Origin: Deltaproteobacteria bacterium
GTDB taxonomy: Bacteria > Desulfobacterota > Syntrophia > Syntrophales > UBA8958
Direction of reading: 5' to 3'
DNA: 41,575 nucleotides
NCBI GenBank assembly: GCA_029553375.1
Contig: JAKPCH010000012.1
Coordinates: forward strand, 1 to 41,575
Shown here: piece by piece, positions 1 to 8,343 of the stretch
Position numbering within the stretch: the stretch's first letter is position 1
Layout of the letters: each line of letters opens with the position of its first letter
Notes under the pieces: generated by a model
Told to the model about the DNA's origin: nothing
Databases searched by the model: none
The model's input: the letters and a program-made list of their open reading frames with translations, nothing else
Translations under genes and position numbers: made by a program

Positions 1-1076
1 AAAGAATAGCCCGTGATGCCGTAGCCGAGGACGGGGTGTTTGATAAAATCCCGCGTGAGGACTATTTTCCACGAGTAGAGGCGCGCCGAGGTGGAGGTGT
101 CGATGCGGGTCTCCCCCACCTGGATCTGGCCTTCCTCCTTCGGCTGGGCGAAGGTGTACATCACCCTATCCCTGACCATTTTGGGTGTAACCAGGGGGAT
201 GGCGACCAGGGCGGCGATGACGACCAAGAGGATCACTTTGCGTCGCTCGCTGTAATAAAGAAAGGCCAGGGTCATGGGGATGAGGGCGAGCCAGGAACTG
301 CGGGAGAGGGTGGCCGCCAGGGCGACGAGGATGAAAAACACCAGGATTCTCAGGCGATATTTGTGCCGCACACCCGTCGGGTTGAGGAGGAGACCAAGGG
401 TGAGGGAGAGCATCAGAACGAGGTAGCCACCCAGGGTGTTGGGTTCTCCCTCCTGCCCCTCGAAGGGCGCCGAGACCCGGACCCCCTGGGGGATCTGGTA
501 GAGGGCGTAGAGGCAGACGAGGAAACAGACGAAGAGCATGAAGTAGACGAACCTCTCGATCTGTTCCTTCTCCTTCAGATGGTTGACGGCCATGAAATAG
601 ACGATGAAGTACTCGAAGTACTTCAGGACGAAGAAGATCCCGGCGTTCCCCTTCACCCGCCCCATGAGATAGCCCCATAGGGTGGAAAGGAGGCAGGCGA
701 GGAAGTACCAGGCGATGGGGCCGTTGAGGGGGGTCTTGAGGAAAAGACCCAGCTCCTTGTTGACCGCCGTTTTCAAAAACCAGCTGACCCCGATGATGAC
801 GAGGAGGAAATCGTCCATCCTCAGCGTGAGGCCCCGGCCCCGAACACCTTCGCCCGGTGCCTCGCCGACGCCGAACTGGGGCCCCAGGAGCATGGCGGCG
901 ATGAGGATGTAGAGGGCGAAGTCGGTGCTGACGAAGGTGAGGATGGCGATGATGAGGGACACCAAGACGATGAAGGTCGTTGCCGCCGAGGCCCTGACGA
1001 GGATAAGAGCCGCCGCCAGGGTGAGGGCCGTGATGACGACCATGAGGACGATGTTTTGCCTGTTCTGTTCGAGCAT
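1..1076 (-). CDS. O-antigen ligase/polymerase (Wzy/WaaL-type) membrane protein, partial
   Basis: The gene starts at an ATG at 1076 on the minus strand and runs off the window start, so the C-terminus is missing; 358 codons are visible. The translation begins MLEQNRQNIVLMVV and is dominated by about ten hydrophobic segments (for example residues 8-28, 46-62, 165-185, 233-250, 275-290). A polar stretch near residues 205-220 carries GQEGEPNTLGGYL, the type of loop seen in Wzy_C/O-antigen ligase proteins, and a hydrophilic outer loop begins near 300. The family joins or polymerises lipid-linked glycan repeat units in the inner membrane. It lies 21 nt after the small membrane protein and downstream of wza- and wzc-like genes, which supports a role in the same exopolysaccharide pathway. 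No clear ribosome binding site precedes the ATG, so coupling is possible. Ligase versus polymerase cannot be decided. Confidence 0.8.
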   Translation of the reverse strand, partial: MLEQNRQNIVLMVVITALTLAAALILVRASAATTFIVLVSLIIAILTFVSTDFALYILIAAMLLGPQFGVGEAPGEGVRGRGLTLRMDDFLLVIIGVSWFLKTAVNKELGLFLKTPLNGPIAWYFLACLLSTLWGYLMGRVKGNAGIFFVLKYFEYFIVYFMAVNHLKEKEQIERFVYFMLFVCFLVCLYALYQIPQGVRVSAPFEGQEGEPNTLGGYLVLMLSLTLGLLLNPTGVRHKYRLRILVFFILVALAATLSRSSWLALIPMTLAFLYYSERRKVILLVVIAALVAIPLVTPKMVRDRVMYTFAQPKEEGQIQVGETRIDTSTSARLYSWKIVLTRDFIKHPVLGYGITGYS

Positions 1077-1097
1077 GGCGGTGTCTTGAGGAGGTGA

Positions 1098-1367
1098 CTA
1101 CTTGGACGGCAGGGTGCCCTCCGCCTGTCGCTCCTTGAGCTCGTAGTATTTCCTCTCGATGTCCCGGGGGAGGTAATCGTCGACGAGGATATATCGCTTG
1201 ATCAGATCGGGCACGAAGACGATGGCCGCCGTGATGATGGCGCAGGCTACGAATACGAGGAAGAGCCAGATCAACGTTCTCTTGCGTCTATCCCTCCTCT
1301 GGATGATTTTTTTCTTCCTTTGCGCCTCCCTGTCTCTACTCTGGGGGTCCATGGGGAGCCTTTTCAT
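1098..1367 (-). CDS. Small single-pass membrane protein of the exopolysaccharide operon
   Basis: An 89-residue protein whose ATG overlaps the stop codon of the upstream tyrosine kinase gene (ATGA, 1364-1367), so it is translationally coupled. The first 30 residues are very basic (KKKIIQRRDRRKR), followed by one membrane segment at about 31-53 and a charged C-terminal tail of about 35 residues that predicts as helical. The positive-inside rule suggests a cytoplasmic N-terminus and a periplasmic tail. I do not recognise a family. Its fixed place between the co-polymerase/kinase and the Wzy-like protein suggests an accessory subunit of the assembly machinery, which is inference only. Confidence 0.75.
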   Translation of the reverse strand: MKRLPMDPQSRDREAQRKKKIIQRRDRRKRTLIWLFLVFVACAIITAAIVFVPDLIKRYILVDDYLPRDIERKYYELKERQAEGTLPSK

Positions 1368-4300
1368 TTCTCAAGCTTCATGACAAGGCTTCCGGGGAAA
1401 CGCCGATCCAGGCCCTTGGCCTTCTTGAATCTCTCCGCCTCTCTGTAGGTGGCGAAACGGCCGACGAAGACCCTTTCCCACTTGCCCTTTTCCCCTAAAT
1501 CGACACCGGTGACCTGGACATCCCACCCGGACCCGCGCAGGGAGGAGACCAACTGCTCCGTCTGCCGGTGGTCCTGGAAAGAGGCGATCTTCACGGCGAA
1601 GGGTTTCTGCCTTTGCGAAACCGGTGCCTTTCCCTTGGCGGGCGAGGTCTTGGGCGGCCCTGAGGGCGGCGGTTCAGGCGCCTTTTTGACCGTCTCGGCG
1701 GCTGGGGGTGAAGCCGGCGCTTTTTCTTCGGGAGCGGGTTTCTTGTCCGTCGGTCCGCCGGCCGGGGCCGCCGGCGGGGTCGGGGAGGACGCGGCAGGGA
1801 CACCAGGCTGTGGTTGAACGACGGCCGCCTTCACTGCCGGCGATACGACGTCGGCCGTCGGGGGTGTCGCCGGGCCGGGCGGGGGAAGATCGGCCTTTGG
1901 TGTCTTGACGGCCTTCTTCTGCGTCCCGTAGGGGGGCAGGATGCCCTTGAGATAGCCGAACTGGTAAAGGACGCCCAGGGCGAGGAACAAGACCGCCAAG
2001 ACGGCAAGGACGATCTTGATGATCTTCCCTTTCGGGATCTCCCTCTTCCATTCCAGGGGGAGACCCGGTTGCGACGAAGCGGGGGGAACCTCCACCCTCT
2101 CCTTTGGGCTGGGCGGTGCCTCGGCCTCCTGGGCCTCCTCCTTTTTCCTCCTTCTCATGGCCGCGACGCCTTCCCTGATTGGGGAGGTCTTCTTGAGGAT
2201 GTCCGGGAGAGAGAGTTGAAACCACCGCCTCTTCTTGCGGCGATGTTCCTTACCGTACCCGTAGCGGTAGTAGTAATAGCCGTGGTACCCGAAGTCCGTC
2301 GTGATCTCCGCGCGGATGCCGTTGAGGACGACGCCGAGGATGTTGGCCTTGACGGCCTGGAGGAGCAACTTGGCCCGCTTGAGGGCGCCCCGGGCCACCT
2401 TGCCCACCTGGTAGACCATGACGGTCCCGTCGGTGAGGGAGCTCCAGAGGGCCGCGTCGGTGGCCGCCAAGACGGGCGGGGCGTCCACGAGGACCATGTC
2501 GTACTCCTCCTTGAACTGCTTCATGATCTCCGCGATGGTCCGGGAGCCGACGATCTCCGTGGGGTTGGGCGTGTAGGTGCCGCTGGTGATGATGAAAAGG
2601 TTGTCGAGACCGGGGGTCTTCATGATCTCGTCCACCGTCAGCTTTCCCATCATCAGGTCCGAGACCCCCCTGACGACGGCCTTCCATTCGTAGTTGCCCA
2701 TGATGACGTCCGTCAGTCCCGGGGTCTGCTCGATGCCGAAGAGGGACGACAAGACGGGGCGTCTGAGGTCTCCGTCGATGAGGAGGACCCGGTAGCCCGC
2801 CTGGGCCATGGTCACGGCGAGGTTGACGGTGATGGAGGTCTTTCCCTCCCCCGGGGAGGAGCTGGTGAAGACGAGGCTCTTGTAATTGTTTTCCGAGCAG
2901 ACGAAGTTGATGCTGGTACGGAAGGATTTATAGCTCTCCGCCAAGGTGCTCGTCGGGACGAAGTGGGAGGCGAGGCGCGCGTATCGCTGGAGGGTCCTCT
3001 CGTCGTATTGTTTGGACTTCTCGTCTTCGCCCAGGAGCAGGCGGATCTCCTCGAGGCTCACAAAGGGGATGATGCCCAGGACGTGGACGCCCAGGAAGTC
3101 CTCCACCTCTTCGACGGCCCCGATGGAGGTGTCGAAGGTCTCGATGAGGAAGGCGAAGACAAGCCCCAGGATGAGGCCCATGAGGCTGCCCAGGCCCACG
3201 TTCTTGGTGATGCTCGTGGGGTTGATCGGCACCTCCGGTTCCAGGGCGGGCTTGACGATCTTCACCTCCTCGATCTTTTCCGCCTCGGCGATGAGGATCT
3301 CCTGGTACTTCTTCTCGAGGAGGGTGTAGAGCTCCCGATTGACGCTCATCTCCCGCTCCAGGCGCGTCAGTTCCAGGCCCTTCTCCGGGAGCTGTTGCAG
3401 CTTCGTCTCCAGGTCGCGGAGTTGGTTGCGTGTACTGGCGATGCTGAGGTTCAGGGCGCGCCTCTGGGCGTTGAGATGGCTCTTCATCCCCTGGACGGTC
3501 TCGCGGATCTGGCTCTTGAGGGCCTGCACCTGGGGGAAGTTCTCCGTGTAGGTGAGGAGGAGGGTGTCCCTCTCCATCATCATGGTAACGAGCTTGTCGT
3601 TCAGGGCCCGGTAGGGGGGCGAGGCCTCATCGAAGAAGAAGTTGGATCTCGTGGTGAGGGGCTTGTGTTCGGCCTCTTCCAGGGCCCGGGCGGCCATCTC
3701 GACCTTTTCGAGGGTCAGGCGGTCCTTGTCGTAGGCCTCGCGGAGCTTGGCGATCTGCATCTGCAGGGCCGAAGACTCCGCCTCCATGGAGGACCACTTG
3801 TTCTCCTCCCGGAACCTCTTGATGGCCTCCTCCGATTTGGCCATCTTCTCTCGGGCGGAAACGAACTGGCTCTCCACGAACCTCTTGCCCTCCCGGGTCC
3901 GCCGGTTGAGTTCCTCCGTGTGCTGCCACTGATACACCTCGGCGAGGGTGTTGGCCAGCTTCGTGGCGAATCTGGGGTCGTGGGATTTGACCTCGATGTT
4001 GATCAGGTCGCTGTTACCCTCCTGGGTGGCCGTCACCCTGTCCTTGAGGTCGAGGATCACACCGATGTACTTGGGATTGTTGCGGACGTCCTCCGAGGGC
4101 AAATCGGCGGGGATGAGGCCCATTTTCTTGGCGGCCAGTTCCAGGACGTAGTAACTGCGGATCATCATGGTCTGGGTCTCCATGTTGGCGGGCACGAAGA
4201 ACTGGTTGGGGCCCGTGAACATGGAGGGGTTCCTCTCCACCTTGACCGTGGCCGTCACCCTGTAGATGGGGGTTGGTTTCGCCATCATGGACGAGAAGAC

Positions 4301-4399
4301 GCTGAAGATCGTCATGATCACCACCGTGAAGATGATGATCAATTTGCGCCTCTTGATGACACGCCAGTATTCCCGGAGATTGAGGTCGTATTTCAGCAT
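1364..4399 (-). CDS. Wzz/BY-kinase polysaccharide co-polymerase with C-terminal SPOR domain
   Basis: A 1011-residue protein. In order: membrane segment about 19-37; Wzz-type periplasmic domain with long coiled coil about 165-380; a proline-rich EPEVPINP turn near 387 and second membrane segment about 402-420, as in chain-length regulators; cytoplasmic tyrosine kinase with Walker A (GEGKT near 517), Walker A' (LIDGDLRRP near 540) and Walker B (VLVDAPP near 636); a tyrosine cluster at 702-715. The family autophosphorylates this cluster to control chain length and export. Unusually the protein continues: basic linker, third membrane segment about 793-812, a Pro/Ala-rich spacer about 820-930, and a SPOR-like domain at about 932-1011 (FAVKIASFQDHRQTEQLV...RVFVGRFATYREAE). 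SPOR domains bind denuded septal peptidoglycan. ATG at 4399 follows AAAGGGG. Operon position after wza-like gene (22-nt gap). Confidence 0.93.
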   Translation of the reverse strand: MLKYDLNLREYWRVIKRRKLIIIFTVVIMTIFSVFSSMMAKPTPIYRVTATVKVERNPSMFTGPNQFFVPANMETQTMMIRSYYVLELAAKKMGLIPADLPSEDVRNNPKYIGVILDLKDRVTATQEGNSDLINIEVKSHDPRFATKLANTLAEVYQWQHTEELNRRTREGKRFVESQFVSAREKMAKSEEAIKRFREENKWSSMEAESSALQMQIAKLREAYDKDRLTLEKVEMAARALEEAEHKPLTTRSNFFFDEASPPYRALNDKLVTMMMERDTLLLTYTENFPQVQALKSQIRETVQGMKSHLNAQRRALNLSIASTRNQLRDLETKLQQLPEKGLELTRLEREMSVNRELYTLLEKKYQEILIAEAEKIEEVKIVKPALEPEVPINPTSITKNVGLGSLMGLILGLVFAFLIETFDTSIGAVEEVEDFLGVHVLGIIPFVSLEEIRLLLGEDEKSKQYDERTLQRYARLASHFVPTSTLAESYKSFRTSINFVCSENNYKSLVFTSSSPGEGKTSITVNLAVTMAQAGYRVLLIDGDLRRPVLSSLFGIEQTPGLTDVIMGNYEWKAVVRGVSDLMMGKLTVDEIMKTPGLDNLFIITSGTYTPNPTEIVGSRTIAEIMKQFKEEYDMVLVDAPPVLAATDAALWSSLTDGTVMVYQVGKVARGALKRAKLLLQAVKANILGVVLNGIRAEITTDFGYHGYYYYRYGYGKEHRRKKRRWFQLSLPDILKKTSPIREGVAAMRRRKKEEAQEAEAPPSPKERVEVPPASSQPGLPLEWKREIPKGKIIKIVLAVLAVLFLALGVLYQFGYLKGILPPYGTQKKAVKTPKADLPPPGPATPPTADVVSPAVKAAVVQPQPGVPAASSPTPPAAPAGGPTDKKPAPEEKAPASPPAAETVKKAPEPPPSGPPKTSPAKGKAPVSQRQKPFAVKIASFQDHRQTEQLVSSLRGSGWDVQVTGVDLGEKGKWERVFVGRFATYREAERFKKAKGLDRRFPGSLVMKLEK

Positions 4400-4421
4400 A
4401 GGGCCCCTTTCACCCTGGGGA

Positions 4422-5630
4422 TCAGTATCTCAAATTGTTCGAGCTGCCGTAAGCGTCCCGGTATTGCCCGGGGATCAGCAGGTACTGGAGAAGGGGGGTC
4501 GTGTTGACGATAAACTCGTTGATGTCGCCGATGAGCATCCTCGGGACGTAAACCACGTCCCCGCTCTGGAGCTTGATGTTCTCGTCCAGCTTACCCTGCT
4601 TGATGATGGCGTCGTAGTTGGCGGAGATGACGATGGGATTCCCCTGCCGCTCCCGGAACTCCCGGATGATCTTGACCTCCGTCTTGACGGCGTCGGCCTG
4701 GGTTCCGCCGGCCATGGCGATGGCCGACAGGAGGTCCGGGGCGTCCTGGAGGCGCTGGATACCGATGTTTTTGACCTGCCCCATGACGTAGACCCGCTCG
4801 GCGAAGTAGGGCTGGGCCGGGACGGTGACGATGTCGCCGCTGTCCAGGACGGGGTTCTGGGTCTCGTCGCCGTAGAACATGGCCTTGTAGAGGTTGAGGA
4901 TGTATCTCTTCCCCTTTCGCACCAGTTCCACCCGTTGCAGGTCGGCGTTGGCGACGTTTTGCTGGCCCACGGCGACGGCGGAGGGGAGATTGGTGTAATC
5001 GCTCCGCCCCGTGATGGCCCCGCCCGCCTGGGAGATGAGATCGAGGACCGTCGTCTTTCCCTTGAGGAAATAACGGCCCGGACCCGACTGGCCCGTGGGG
5101 AGGACGTTGATCTGGCCGAAGAGATTGGCGCTCTTGCTCTTGTATTCCTTGACGAAGACCTCGAGGCGCGGGTCGCGGAAGTACTTCTTCAACTCCCGCG
5201 TGACCATTTCCTTCACCTCCCGCGTCGTGAGGCCGCTGACCTTCATGTCGTCGCCGTACATGAAGGATATCCTGCCGTCGTCCCTCACCTCGATGTTGTA
5301 GGATATCTGCTTGAAACCCTCGAAGGTCTGGGCCCCCGCCACGGCGATGGTCCAGAAATTGACGGCCAGGACGTCCCCGGGACCGATGATGTACTCGGGG
5401 ACGCCGTTGACCTCCCGAAAGACGCTGTTTTCCTTGACACGGGCCATGGCGGCCAGGGTCTCTCTCTCCGCTTGCTCCCGGGCCTCGTTCGAGGCGGTCT
5501 CTTCCCGCTTGAGGGTCTGTTGGTATTCCCTCACGGTGATACCCCTCGTCTCGATGGTACAGGCGGTAAATATGGAAAGTGAAAGGAAGATTAAGGATAT
5601 TTTGAGAATAGACCTGCGGAGATTCGTCAT
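4422..5630 (-). CDS. Wza-like polysaccharide export outer-membrane lipoprotein (SLBB domains)
   Basis: A 402-residue protein with a lipoprotein signal: basic start, hydrophobic stretch 9-21 and FTAC with the likely lipidated cysteine at 24. A poly-export domain starts near residue 78 (EYIIGPGDVLAVNFW), followed by two SLBB-type beta-grasp repeats in about 175-350, visible as repeated LDSGDIVTVP and LQSGDVVYVP ends. The family forms the outer-membrane exit channel for capsule or exopolysaccharide and docks onto the Wzc co-polymerase, whose gene follows directly. First gene of the operon, with a promoter match at 5660-5688 and a G-rich ribosome binding site. It lacks an obvious C-terminal amphipathic barrel helix typical of E. 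coli Wza, so it is Wza-like rather than a clear orthologue. Confidence 0.92.
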   Translation of the reverse strand: MTNLRRSILKISLIFLSLSIFTACTIETRGITVREYQQTLKREETASNEAREQAERETLAAMARVKENSVFREVNGVPEYIIGPGDVLAVNFWTIAVAGAQTFEGFKQISYNIEVRDDGRISFMYGDDMKVSGLTTREVKEMVTRELKKYFRDPRLEVFVKEYKSKSANLFGQINVLPTGQSGPGRYFLKGKTTVLDLISQAGGAITGRSDYTNLPSAVAVGQQNVANADLQRVELVRKGKRYILNLYKAMFYGDETQNPVLDSGDIVTVPAQPYFAERVYVMGQVKNIGIQRLQDAPDLLSAIAMAGGTQADAVKTEVKIIREFRERQGNPIVISANYDAIIKQGKLDENIKLQSGDVVYVPRMLIGDINEFIVNTTPLLQYLLIPGQYRDAYGSSNNLRY

Positions 5631-5659
5631 ACCCCCCCCTGTCCGACAATTACGAGCCG

Positions 5660-5688
5660 AATATGAATGAGACGGCGGCTAAAGTCAA
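5660..5688 (-). promoter_or_regulatory. Sigma-70-type promoter of the exopolysaccharide operon
   Basis: On the minus strand TTGACT (5683-5688) and CATATT (5660-5665) are separated by exactly 17 nt. The predicted start lies near 5653, about 23 nt before the wza-like ATG. Motif match only. Confidence 0.55.
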
Positions 5689-5810
5689 GTTTATGTTTTG
5701 ACTGGTATGAAACGGGATAAGCACGACGTTTTCCCTGAAAAAAAAAGTTGATTTTCATAATTCCTTTTGTTAGCGGTGTACTTAAGCTTACATTATTACT
5801 GGTGAAGATC

Positions 5811-7040
5811 ATGATTCGTTCGTCAGACATCGTCCGGGACAAGGAGCCCCTGGAGGTCAAACCCGAGGAACCAGTCGTGAAAAACGCACCGGAGCCGAAG
5901 GAGGAAGGGCCGGGGGTCCGTTTCAGTCAGATTCCGTTGCTGCGCCTTTTTCACAGGGAAGACGGGGAGGTAGCTACATTACCTCAGGTCGCGGCGGAGC
6001 AGGAAAAGAAAAACGGGGATCATGCGGGGACAAAAACCCCAATTCCACAGAAAGGTGAAGACGCGCCTGTCAGGGAATACACCGTGGACCGGCCGGCCGG
6101 GGAAGCCGTCGTCTTTTCCCCGTCCCCCAGGGCGGAGGATCTGCCCGATGACGAAGCCGCGACGGCCTATATATCCATTCAGGGCTACATGACCTACGTG
6201 GCCGCCGCCGTGAGGCGGCACGAGGGGCTCGACGTCCAGCGCGCCTTCTCCTTGATCTCCCCCCTCATCGAAAGGGGTTTCTCCCGGATCGAGAAGCTCT
6301 ACGATTTGACGTTGGATTTCGGCAATCAGGGCGACTATTACATAACCCACCCCATCAACACGATGATCTATGCCCTCCGGGTGGGAAAGCGGATGGGTTA
6401 CGCCCTGGAGAGACTCAGGGAGCTGGCTGTGGCGGCCCTCCTGCACGACGTGGGTATCTTCCTTGTCCCCGAGGCGGTGGTGAACAAACGGGGCCGTCTC
6501 ACCGACGAGGAGATGTCTCAGATCCGGAGACACCCGGAGGTGGGGGTAAACATCCTGGCCCCCTACCGGGACCGTTTTCCGTGGCTCATCCGCGCCGTCC
6601 ACCAGCACCACGAGCGGGAAAACGGCCAGGGTTACCCCTTGGGTATCACGGGGGGCGATATCGACGAATTCGCGAAGATCATCGGCATCTGCGACTCCTA
6701 CGAGGCCATGACGCACCACCGCCCCCACCGGCGGGCCCTGATGCTAACCGAGTCCATCAAGGAACTGGTGGCGACGAAACACGACCTCTTTTCCCCCGGC
6801 GTCATCAAGGCCTTTCTCCAGGAGATATCCCTCTACCCCGTGGGGAGCTATGTCCGGCTGAACAACAAGAACATCGGCAAGGTCGTGGCCACCAACGAGA
6901 ATAACCCCCTTAAACCCGTGGTCTCGATCCTCTACGACGACCAGGGGAAGAGACTGGCGACGCCGCGGACCGTCGATCTCAGGGCCGCGAATGTCCTCAA
7001 CATCGAAGAGGAGGTGCCTAAGGAGGAACTCCCCGCCTGA
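5811..7040 (+). CDS. HD-GYP domain protein (probable c-di-GMP phosphodiesterase)
   Basis: I place the start at ATG 5811, preceded by GGTGA; a longer frame from a TTG at 5748 has no ribosome binding site. The 409-residue protein has a charged, low-complexity N-terminal 110 residues, a helical region 120-175, an HD-GYP domain about 178-325 and a small C-terminal beta domain about 340-395. Visible motifs are HD at 212-213, HPEVG at 241, HHER at 266 and GYP at 274-276, followed by DSYEAM. Such domains hydrolyse cyclic di-GMP with a metal centre. The lysine of the usual HDxGK motif is isoleucine here (HDVGI), so activity is not certain. No receiver or membrane domain is fused. It is divergent from the polysaccharide export operon and convergent with the ExeA-type gene, so a role in controlling exopolysaccharide is a fair inference. 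Confidence 0.9.
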   Translation: MIRSSDIVRDKEPLEVKPEEPVVKNAPEPKEEGPGVRFSQIPLLRLFHREDGEVATLPQVAAEQEKKNGDHAGTKTPIPQKGEDAPVREYTVDRPAGEAVVFSPSPRAEDLPDDEAATAYISIQGYMTYVAAAVRRHEGLDVQRAFSLISPLIERGFSRIEKLYDLTLDFGNQGDYYITHPINTMIYALRVGKRMGYALERLRELAVAALLHDVGIFLVPEAVVNKRGRLTDEEMSQIRRHPEVGVNILAPYRDRFPWLIRAVHQHHERENGQGYPLGITGGDIDEFAKIIGICDSYEAMTHHRPHRRALMLTESIKELVATKHDLFSPGVIKAFLQEISLYPVGSYVRLNNKNIGKVVATNENNPLKPVVSILYDDQGKRLATPRTVDLRAANVLNIEEEVPKEELPA

Positions 7041-7047
7041 ACACCCC

Positions 7048-7842
7048 CTATAGGGAGTCCCTTACCACCTTGGCGACGATCGGCCCGTCGACGACCTCCG
7101 CCCTGAGGCTGAAGCCCACCAAGAGGGCGAGATCGCAGACGTTGTTGATCTTTCGCGGTATCCCCCCCGAATACTCGTAGATCTCCTTCAGGGCCTCCTC
7201 GGTGAAGATGGTTCTCGTGACACCGCACTTCCCCAGGCGGAAGAGGATGTATTTGACCGTCTCTTCCCGACTGAGGGGATTGAGGTGGTACCGGATGGCG
7301 ATGCGCTGGTCGAGCTGGGGGTAGGCGCGGATCGTGTCATTGAGCTCCGGCTGGCCGAGGAGGAAAAAGGTCATGAGAAACCGGTCGTTGAGCTGGAAAT
7401 TCAACAGCAGTCTTATCTCCTCGAAGGTCTCGCGGGTGATGAGCTGGGCCTCGTCTACGATCAGGAGGGTGTTTTTGTCCTCCTTGACGTTCTGCAGGAG
7501 ACGCTTGTTGATCATGGCCAGCAGTTCCGCTTTGGAGACCGATTCGGTCTCCAGGCCGAGCTGGTAGGCCACCTCTCTCAGAAAATCCACGACGGTCAGG
7601 GAGGGGTTGGTTATCAGCCCCACATCGAATCTTTCCTCGGGCAGGTGGCGGATGAAGACGCGGCTGAGGGTCGTCTTGCCGCTTCCCACCTCGCCGGTCA
7701 AAAGGGCCGCCCCCTTCATGCGGTCCACGGCGTACATGAGGCGGGCGAGGGCCTCCTCATGTTCCGGGGAGTAGTACATGAAATCGGGATCCGGGACGTT
7801 TTCGAAGGGATAGCGGGTAAGGGACCAGTATTCTAAATACAT
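7048..7842 (-). CDS. ExeA/GspA-type AAA ATPase linked to exopolysaccharide loci
   Basis: A 264-residue cytoplasmic ATPase beginning MYLEYWSLTRYPFENVPDP, the characteristic N-terminus of the ExeA family. Walker A is GEVGSGKTT (50-58) and Walker B LLIVDEAQ near 126-133; there is a sensor-type LLGQPEL near 180. Full ExeA proteins carry a peptidoglycan-binding C-terminus; this one ends after the AAA lid domain, as do the short homologues found in exopolysaccharide and exosortase gene clusters. It overlaps the upstream tyrosine phosphatase by 10 nt, so the two are co-translated. Last gene of the minus-strand operon, stopping 7 nt from the convergent HD-GYP gene. No exosortase lies in this window. 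Confidence 0.87.
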   Translation of the reverse strand: MYLEYWSLTRYPFENVPDPDFMYYSPEHEEALARLMYAVDRMKGAALLTGEVGSGKTTLSRVFIRHLPEERFDVGLITNPSLTVVDFLREVAYQLGLETESVSKAELLAMINKRLLQNVKEDKNTLLIVDEAQLITRETFEEIRLLLNFQLNDRFLMTFFLLGQPELNDTIRAYPQLDQRIAIRYHLNPLSREETVKYILFRLGKCGVTRTIFTEEALKEIYEYSGGIPRKINNVCDLALLVGFSLRAEVVDGPIVAKVVRDSL

Positions 7843-8309
7843 TTTATCAAACCCTCCACGGCCAGGGATATTTCGGCCAAGGCCAAACGGTAATGGTAAA
7901 GGGACTTTCCATGGGGATCCCCGATATCTTCTTCCCCTTCCCGACAGCCCTTCATGAAGGGTTTCAGAAGGAAGACCTTGTCGGCGAACTCGGGGTATCT
8001 CTCCATAATGAGCTCCTTGTGGATTTTCTCCATGACGACGATGATGTCGGCCGCCTCCAGGTCCTCCCGCCGGAGGGCCCTGGCGCGGTGGTCGTCGCCG
8101 TCGATCCCCGCCTCCTTGAGGAGGCGCACCGCCGTAGGGTCGGCGGGAGAACCACCCAGATCCAACAGACCCGCCGAGGATACGGCGATGTCCTTACGGC
8201 GGGCCTTTCTGAGCTTCTCCCTCATGATCCTTTCCGCCATGAAACTGCGGACGATATTGGCGGTACAGACGAAAAGGATCGATAGATTTCCGTTTTTCCC
8301 TTGGTTCAT
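7833..8309 (-). CDS. Low-molecular-weight protein-tyrosine phosphatase (Wzb-like)
   Basis: A 158-residue protein with the phosphate-binding loop CTANIVRS (C15 nucleophile, R21, S22) near the N-terminus and the general-acid region GDPHG with D131. Length and layout match the family of about 150 residues. Wzb-type enzymes remove phosphate from the tyrosine cluster of Wzc-like kinases, and such a kinase is encoded 3.4 kb away on the same strand, in a separate transcription unit. The gene overlaps the following ExeA-type ATPase. The active-site loop follows CxxNxxRS as in bacterial enzymes. The partnership with the kinase is inferred from context. Confidence 0.92.
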   Translation of the reverse strand: MNQGKNGNLSILFVCTANIVRSFMAERIMREKLRKARRKDIAVSSAGLLDLGGSPADPTAVRLLKEAGIDGDDHRARALRREDLEAADIIVVMEKIHKELIMERYPEFADKVFLLKPFMKGCREGEEDIGDPHGKSLYHYRLALAEISLAVEGLIKCI

Positions 8310-8343
8310 CTCTATCCGAAAAAGGATTGAAAATCCATTTTTT

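Noticed and set aside
36-680. Plus-strand open frame at the window start
   Set aside because: Asp/Glu/Gly-rich translation without motifs; the minus strand gives a coherent multi-pass membrane protein running off the window edge.
1814-4507. Plus-strand open frame of 897 codons opposite the tyrosine kinase gene
   Set aside because: It is rich in Asp, Glu, Gly, Leu and His with no recognisable domain; the opposite strand encodes a clear Wzz-kinase. Long antisense frames like this arise from GC-biased third positions.
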